This document shows, piece by piece, positions 58,132-64,000 of a stretch of 64,000 nt of DNA. A model generated the notes under the pieces. The model was not told where the DNA came from. It searched no databases and worked only from the letters and a program-made list of their open reading frames with translations. The DNA is from Dastarcus helophoroides (lineage: Eukaryota; Arthropoda; Insecta; Coleoptera; Bothrideridae), in contig CM053329.1 in the NCBI GenBank assembly GCA_028583605.1, positions 8,370,001 to 8,434,000 on the forward strand, read 5' to 3'. A program made the translations under genes and the position numbers. Numbering within the stretch: the stretch's first letter is position 1; each line of letters starts with the position of its first letter.

Positions 58132-60538
58132 CAAATAAATGACGCTCCAGTCTATCGTAAATAATCCACAAGCTGTAAACTTTAGCTTATTTAGCTGAAC
58201 TTGCAATAGAAAAAGTTCCATCTGTAAAGAATTGTCAAGGTTATATATTTTGACAAACCATGTTTAATTTTTATAAAACGATTAGTGTTTGAGAATAATA
58301 CTCAGTTTTCTACTTAATAACTTTCCCTTTTTGGGCGTCATTTTCCTAACAAAGGGATAATTTGTCAATCAGTTTGTAACCCTGAGTTTTGCAAAAGTAA
58401 ATTTTATTCTTTGCAGAAAACGGGTTTTCATCATTTCATGTAACATTTTAGGCTTGACGCACACAGAAAGAGCAAAACAGTTTTGGTCAAAACACTTTTG
58501 TTTCAGACAAAAACCTTGTACTCTTTCTGTGTACTTCAAGCCTAAAACGACAATGCAACGATCGACGTTTACCAGTTTGAGTGTGAATAAATGAGCCAAA
58601 ACGTATTTTAAGACATGCGACTAATCAGTGCGTTTAATTTATATTGGAAAATATGCTTCTAAGATTTGTGCGGAGTATTTTAAAGTTTAATTAATGTAAC
58701 TTAATTATTGTTTTTAGGTTAACACTATTTTAAGAGATTTTACATCTTAAGGAATGAAGTATAAAAAGGAAATTCTGAAATAGTTAGCACGTAGCATCCG
58801 GGTCGCAAGTTAACTATTGTAGATGGATGTGGCTACTCACTGGATTACATCTCCGCACATGATGTTAGATTATATTGACATTTCGCTGTAGATATTGTAG
58901 GTAATTTAACATATTCTTCTTTCAGAACAGATGGGATAACTAATTCGTTGAAAAAAATCCTCACCGTTGGGCAATTAATGGCGTTTTATTGTATTGATTA
59001 CTTAGTTTTATAATTTACGCTAATGTATAAAATCGGTCAGTCGGATAACATAACAGTTCTATAAAATAGTCATAAAAATTGCGCTTTCTGTTCAAGAGAA
59101 ACAAAAAGGACGACGCCCAAAGTCGCCCTAAAATGTTTTGTTTTCTGGGTTAGAACCGTCATAGCCTATCTATTAATTAAATTTTATACATCAATAGCCA
59201 AACAACCACTTTCTTTAATTCGTAATATTTGTCCATGATATATTATATTGTTTTTAGGTTGAAAAGAGAACTATAGTTTTGTTGCTGTTAATATTGCCAG
59301 CATATTATTTGAAATCAAGAAACAAATCAATTGATTCAACTGATTTTGTTTTTTTGTATGCAATCTAAACGGACGTTGAATATTTATAACATAAGGAAAC
59401 TTTCTATTAAGAAAAACATAGCAATATTTTAATATAGCTATTTAACTTGCCTGCTTGTAAGGAAGACAATATCTTCCAACAGACGTTTGCAGTTCCTGAA
59501 ATGATTCGATAATCTCTTCATTCTAAAACATCATTAATATTCTTTATCATAACCAAATATATTTTAGGAAGATTTAAATCTGACTAGGAAAGTCAATTTA
59601 AGTGTAGAAGTACTCTCATACTTACAATTTTTAAAATTTTCTCAATTTTTAACAGAATGTATCCAATCTTTAAACACTCAAATATTATAAAGGCAAAGTT
59701 ACCGCTATTGCTAAACAGGGGTGCCTTCAAATCGTTCAGGAATATTGCTAATTGCAAATAAATACTGCTTAGTAGCAAAGAAAAATCAGCTGATATAATC
59801 AGAGTTAACATAATTCCAACTTTCCAAGCGATTTGTTTATTGAGTGCGTAAATAGTACTGACTATATTTAAATTTACAAGCAGTCTTTGCTTTTCTGCCG
59901 TTATTTTGGAGGCAGACACCTTGTGCAAATGTCTTAAAAGAGTTTCATTGATTTCTTTCATTGCAATAATGTTGTGAAGTAGTATTATCACCAAGTTCCA
60001 TGTAGCTCCAGAGCTAAGACTGTAGGAAATTATATATGGCCACAGAATGCTTTCCAAATAGAGTACTACTATGTTGGAAACTACCCCCAAAATAGACATA
60101 ATCAAACAAAACAAATACATGTTTTTTAGAAATTGTTTAATGTTTTTATGTAGTAATTGACATGTGGCACCCAATTCAACGAGCTGCTGCTCTGTTCTGT
60201 GAAAAATTAGAGAACAAATTTATAATTTTATTTTTCAAAGCATAGGCAATTATAAATGAACTTATAAAAACTGAATAAATCACAGAATGATTCAGTTTTT
60301 GCAGGTTTAGCATAATATCTGTAAACCGAAGACGATCTCTGAGTATATATAACATGCTGATAAAATATGTTATATGCAGCCCAAGAGCTAAAATAAAATT
60401 TAGTAATTGCGGACGGTGAATTAACGAAGCTCCGTTTTGGCTACTCTTGGTGTATACGAAAGTAGGAAAGCCCGTGTACTTCCAGAAAACAAACATGAAT
60501 TTACTATCATCAAATATGTTGTCTGTAGACGAGTACAT
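58132..60538 (-). pseudogene. Chemoreceptor E, gustatory receptor, multi-exon, frameshifted
   Basis: The best-resolved receptor unit. Exon 1 (59626-60538) starts MYSSTDNIFDDSKFMFVFWKY and ends KIEKILKI at ATT|GTAAGT. A one-base frame change near 60190 splits it: ...LFSNFSQ in one frame, TEQQLVELGATCQLL in the next. Exon 2 (59451-59522, 24 codons) reads NEEIIESFQELQ...LPYKQ and ends at CAG|GCAAGT, a GC-AG donor. Exon 3 (58132-58221, 30 codons) reads MELFLLQVQLNKLKFTACGL then FTIDWSVIYL, the conserved Gr pre-TM7 motif, with donor GTAAGA. All joins are phase 0. The final TM7 exon is missing from view. It is called a pseudogene because of the frame break; if that base is an assembly error, this would be a working receptor lacking only an unseen last exon. 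Confidence 0.82.
58446..58547. repeat. Inverted repeat in E intron
   Basis: TTTTAGGCTTGACG.ACACAGAAAGAG recurs inverted at 58518-58547, with arms of about 30-40 bases. It makes a foldback in the second E intron; the minus frame through it (58369-58599) is not a gene. Confidence 0.75.
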
Positions 60539-60773
60539 TTTACTTTGGCCTATGTTACGACAAAATACACACCATTTTAACTGATATCAAATGTTTAATC
60601 AAGTGACGTGCCTAGATGACATATTTTTAATTTGTCTAATTGAAGATAATGCAATTGTGCTTCTGATATTTTTATATCAACATTATCTATTTATATTAAA
60701 TTTTTTAATTTAATGATAGATTAATAGTGCAAAAGTTACTAGGCATATGTAAACTTCATAGCTCATAAAATAT
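60539..60773. other. E upstream flank
   Basis: AT-rich 5' flank of E; no promoter element can be called. Confidence 0.4.
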
Positions 60774-61112
60774 TGTAACAACATGTAATTATAAAAGTTG
60801 TATTAGTGATTGTGTAGCGTAAGAAAATCTTTGAAAACATTTGATAATGGGAAGCCGCCGCGAGAATGAATCATACAGCAGATAAGCGCTCCAGACGTTT
60901 CCGCAAGTGATAATCTTATCTGTACGGAGATCCGTTCTAGAAAACCGGAACGGTGTAAATACGCTCAGGGGAGTCAGTTAGTCAGTTAGATAGTAGGATA
61001 GTTAGATAATCTAATAATTAAGTGAATTGTTACTGTATTATTCCGAAATAAGTTTGAAATAAAGGGTTTACAATTCAGGAAGTTTTAATTTCTGAACCGA
61101 TAACACGTAACA
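60774..61112 (+). mobile_element. Solo LTR of gypsy family (copy 3)
   Basis: A 339-bp LTR from TGTAACAACATG to CACGTAACA, with the same blocks as 26387-26715. The left target copy is ATAT (60770-60773). The right copy is ATAT once the mariner-type element inserted inside it is removed. Confidence 0.92.
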
Positions 61113-61115
61113 ATA

Positions 61116-62542
61116 CAGTGTGTCCCACCGAGAATCGCCGCGATCAATATCTGGCCAAGTACTTATCTAAAACATTTGAAAATTTGGCAACTTAACAAAA
61201 AGGACAAGACCAACACAACTAAAATATTTGCAAAGTCATAGTATTTCCGGTTATACCGAAAGTTGACACCAACTTCATTATTGGAAATAATACACCCTCT
61301 ATATTTTTGTATTTTTAATTTAAGTTTGATTTGGATTTTTTCAAAAAATTGACAGATGCAATGTCCCACGAAATCCTTTGTAACTTCTTCCAGAAACCAG
61401 ATATTACTTTTATATTAGGTGTACGTGAGTACGTCGGCCGGACTAGATGATCTCTGAAAATCCGACTGAAGAAGCATTTGGCTGATTTAAGGTACGGAAG
61501 AACTGAAAAGTCAAGTGTGGCTCGACATGCTTTATTATTTTTATTAGATCATAGGATAGATAAAAATATTAAACTGTTAAAGTAGTAAATAAGAATTCTA
61601 TGTTAAATGCTTGTGAAAATGCCATCCATAAAGCTGGAAAAAACCTTGTGAATGATTGCGCTGGGCCTTTAGGCCATTCATCTCTGTTAAAAATAGTTAA
61701 GGTTGATAGATAAGAAATTGTGACTACTACGACGTGTATGATTAGATGCAAATGCGCCTTCGGATGCGGTCGATCATGCACGAAGTGAATATTCTTAGTA
61801 TATAAGGGTTAATTTTAGGATTAGGTGTTAGTATCCCTCTGAAGATGATAGGTTGCCTGTCAAAACGCGTAAGAGCAACCTTTGTTGTGTTTTTTAATCT
61901 TTTTTTGGTTTCGGAGGACTACATATGTATTTCAATTTCTGACTGTAAAATAAAAAAAAAGTTAAAATTGCAATTATTTCCAAGAGTTGTAAAAAAAACT
62001 TTTGCAATTCCTATTTTAGTTAAAAGATAATTTACATCTGCCCTAAATAGGTCAAAAAAATATAGGACGATCTTTCGAGATAAAAAAGTTATTGCTGTTT
62101 GAATTTATCAAATTATGCAGAACTGAATTCATCATTCAGTGTAATGAACATATAAAAAAAGTGCAAGATAGCTTTGTATGTGTTTTACTTACGTACCAAA
62201 TATAAAATTGATATCTGGGTTCTGGAAAAAGATACAAAGAATTTTGTGGGACCTTGCATCTGTCAAATTTTTTATAAAAATCCAATTATCTAGAAAACTA
62301 TAAATTTTAAGAACAATGTTTGTTATCCAAAGTGGCCTTAAAATATTAAATTAAATTTAAAAATGCAAAAATATGTAAGGTGGTAACGAAGTTGGTGTCA
62401 ACTTCCGATATAAGCGGAAGTACTACAACTTTACGAATATTTTAGTTGTGTTGGCCTTGTCGACTTTCCTAAGTTGTTTAATTTTCAATTTTTTTAAATT
62501 TTTTTAGTTATCGATCGTGGCGATTCCCGGTGAGACACACTG
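61116..62542. mobile_element. Mariner-type non-autonomous element with ~300-bp TIRs
   Basis: Starts CAGTGTGTCCCACCGAGAAT and ends CCGGTGAGACACACTG, flanked by TA (61114-61115 and 62543-62544). The imperfect inverted repeats extend about 310 bp; ACTAAAATATT and AGTTGACACCAACTTC are shared inverted. No transposase is present; the middle holds a Penelope-like fragment. Confidence 0.93.
61430..61935 (+). pseudogene. Penelope-like element 3' fragment (GIY-YIG endonuclease)
   Basis: The plus strand reads EYVGRTR, a stop, SLKIRLKKHLADLRYGRTEK, SSVARHALLFLLDHRID. This is the GIY-YIG endonuclease end of Penelope-like retroelements (in them YIGQT...SLKTRL.EH). A decayed tail with NDCAGPLGHSSLLK follows. 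At 61839-61867 lies CTGAAGA, GATAGG-TTG-CCTGTC, AAAACG, the same hammerhead-like motif as in the palindromes at 38.2 and 47.7 kb, then a TTGTGTTTTTTAATC tail shared with them. RT and the GIY motif itself are missing. It sits in the middle of the mariner-type element. Confidence 0.82.
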
Positions 62543-62560
62543 TATATTAACAATAAATAT

Positions 62561-62908
62561 TGTAACGAAATGTAAATTATAGAGTTTATTATGTAATCAA
62601 ATTTTCTACAAAGATCTGATAAGGGAAAAGCGGCCGCGATAACGAAGCAAACGGCAGATAAGCGTTCCAGAAATTTCGGCAAACGATAAGCCTTATCTGC
62701 GGGATTTTTCTAGAATCTGGAAACCAAAACTATATAAGGCGGTCGCCTTTCCCTCGAGTTAGTTAGAGTCAGTCAGTGTAATTAGTGGTTAGAAGTAAAT
62801 AAGTGAATTCATTACTCAGTTATAGTGTTCCGAGTTTAGTTTGCTAATAAAGTGGGTATTGTTCAATTCACGTGTTAATAATCAATTCGAACCGATAAGC
62901 CCGTAACA
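62561..62908 (+). mobile_element. Solo LTR of gypsy family (copy 4)
   Basis: A 348-bp LTR, TGTAACGAAATG to CCCGTAACA, with the ACTATATAAGG promoter-like box near 62730 and AATAAAG near 62847. Exact ATAT target duplication (62557-62560 and 62909-62912). It is somewhat diverged from copy 3, so the two are independent insertions and not the ends of one element. Confidence 0.93.
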
Positions 62909-62912
62909 ATAT

Positions 62913-63439
62913 TAAAAATTGTGCGATATACGAAAAAATATTAGATATGATCGAAGCCGGTGCGTTTCAGCATCTTCGGTGGATTATGTCACTAGTTTGT
63001 TTCACCATGATTATGCTAATTATCTTTATAAATCACAAACTCCCACAAATATTACGTCTAGATTGCAGATTGTAGATTTGTGTAAGGTCTTTGGCTCTTA
63101 ATGTGCTTTATTCACTCCGATCAACTAAGTTCTTTTGTGAGTAACCTTAAACTAAATCATTGCAAGGTCTTTCAGAATTTTCATAAAATCTAGGATGTCC
63201 CTTGAAACTAAGTTACCAGTTTCAGCAGGTGTTATTTTTATTCTTCAGAAATGTTTACTCAGCTTGGAATCAATGAGGGACAACTGCGCAATAAGAGCTC
63301 CGCCGAATCGTCCGAAACATGGTGGAGTCTACATAGACCCCCATTCATTTTTCACATTTTTTTGAGGTGGTATATTAAAAGGCAATAACCAGTAATGAGC
63401 TTAAAATTGTTCTTTGATGGATCAGTGGGCTTTCTAACT
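62913..63439. other. Unassigned sequence before LINE remnant
   Basis: No clear feature. Some short minus-strand readings could be a continuation of the LINE tail, but stops are frequent. Confidence 0.35.
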
Positions 63440-63950
63440 TCCTGGAAAATAATTGAAAAAATTTGGGGGTGTCTTTGGCCTGGAGTATTTTTTCAGGACG
63501 GTGTTCATTTGCCCGTTTTCCCGATTGTGGATTTCCGTTCTTTCAATAACACCACAGAATTGTTCGAGGTGCTTTGGATTCTCTTTTCGAAAATTATCAG
63601 CAATTCTCATTTCCTTCTTTTTTCTCGTGGCCTGGAATCTTCCTCAAGGTCAATTTATTACTTACTGTCAGTTCCCTTAGATATTGTTTGCACTCCCAGA
63701 CAATCTTAAGTCAAAAGCATAGGACTTTAAAGCTCTAAGAACTGCCTGGCTGTCTAATAATAGAAATATTTTGGCTTCTTTCATGCTCTTTTTAAGACAT
63801 TTACCAGTGGCATGTACTCCGGTCTGAAAGATGGTGGGGCTATTGCCCAGTGATTGTGATGTCCTAAAGTTAGGGCCATATATCTCAATGCCAACGTCTT
63901 TCTTTATCCAACTTGGAGCAATCCGTGTACCTGGCAAAGGTTTCTATTTG
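63440..63950 (-). pseudogene. LINE-encoded RNase H remnant
   Basis: Minus-strand reading typical of the RNase H domain at the C-terminus of R1/jockey/I-type LINEs: GIEIYGPNFRTSQSLGN, then PTIFQTGVHATGKCLK, then IFLLLDSQAVLRALKSYAF (Asp of the SDSQAAL motif kept as LDSQAV; the Glu of QAEV is replaced by Gly), then VWECKQYLRELT and LRKIPGHEKKEGNEN (usual PGH..GNE.AD). Frameshifts occur between 63700 and 63670. RT is not seen upstream before the window end. It is a non-functional fragment. Confidence 0.83.
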
Positions 63951-64000
63951 TTGGTTTAGTATGACGAACGAATTTTTCTTGCGACTAAATAATCATTTTA

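Noticed and set aside
58369..58599. 76-codon minus-strand frame
   Set aside because: Runs through an inverted repeat in the E intron; no family features.
1..64000. CRISPR arrays, operons, rRNA genes
   Set aside because: Spliced insect-type genes and eukaryotic transposons; no regular repeat-spacer structure or rRNA-like sequence was seen.

Overview
The window looks like AT-rich nuclear DNA from an insect. The reasons are a one-strand array of insect 7TM chemoreceptor genes, GT-AG introns, and decayed insect-type transposable elements (Ty3/gypsy, jockey and other LINEs, Penelope-like, mariner/Tc1, pogo, hAT, DUF7869-type). A hymenopteran is a reasonable guess; no species can be named from the sequence.

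The host genes are all on the minus strand. Nine units of one divergent gustatory-receptor-type family were found. Subfamily A: A0 remnant (157-2640), A1 pseudogene (6716-8471), A2 (14425-15318), A3 (44180-45070). Subfamily B: B1 (17590-18495), B2 (23036-23863). Subfamily C: C1 (31200-32069), C2 pseudogene (36919-37811). Single divergent units: D (51255-52163) and E (58132-60538). In most units one exon of about 280-310 codons carries six transmembrane segments and ends at a phase-0 donor, usually CAG|GT. The seventh segment lies in short downstream exons. Such exons were recognised only in the A0/A1 duplicated block (TM7 exons at 157-227 and 6716-6786) and in E (58132-58221, with a typical FTACGLF motif). 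C-terminal exons of the intact-looking units were not found, so these units may be partial, may have long introns, or may share terminal exons.

The rest is mobile and repetitive DNA, often nested with readable boundaries. 1-8.5 kb: a duplicated A block, one copy interrupted by a mariner-type element, and a hAT element with a gypsy integrase remnant. 13.3 kb: LINE tail. 16.6 kb: solo LTR. 19.9-21.3 kb: Tc1-like element. 24.7-26.7 kb: 5'-truncated gypsy element with its 3' LTR. 26.7-28.9 kb: jockey-like RT split by a repeat-rich insert. 32.4-36.3 kb: LINE lying between C1 and C2. 39.6-43.3 kb: a DUF7869-type element with terminal inverted repeats, itself carrying a hAT. 48.1-51.0 kb: a giant palindrome built of satellite-like units. 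54.05-57.6 kb: a hAT containing a pogo element. 60.8-62.9 kb: two solo LTRs flanking a mariner-type element that carries a Penelope-like fragment. 63.4-63.95 kb: LINE RNase H remnant. Three Penelope-associated segments (38.2, 47.7, 61.8 kb) share a hammerhead-ribozyme-like core.

Between these lie long stretches of degenerate A/T-rich sequence built on AAATTTTGA/TTTCGACTTT-like words, with no convincing genes.
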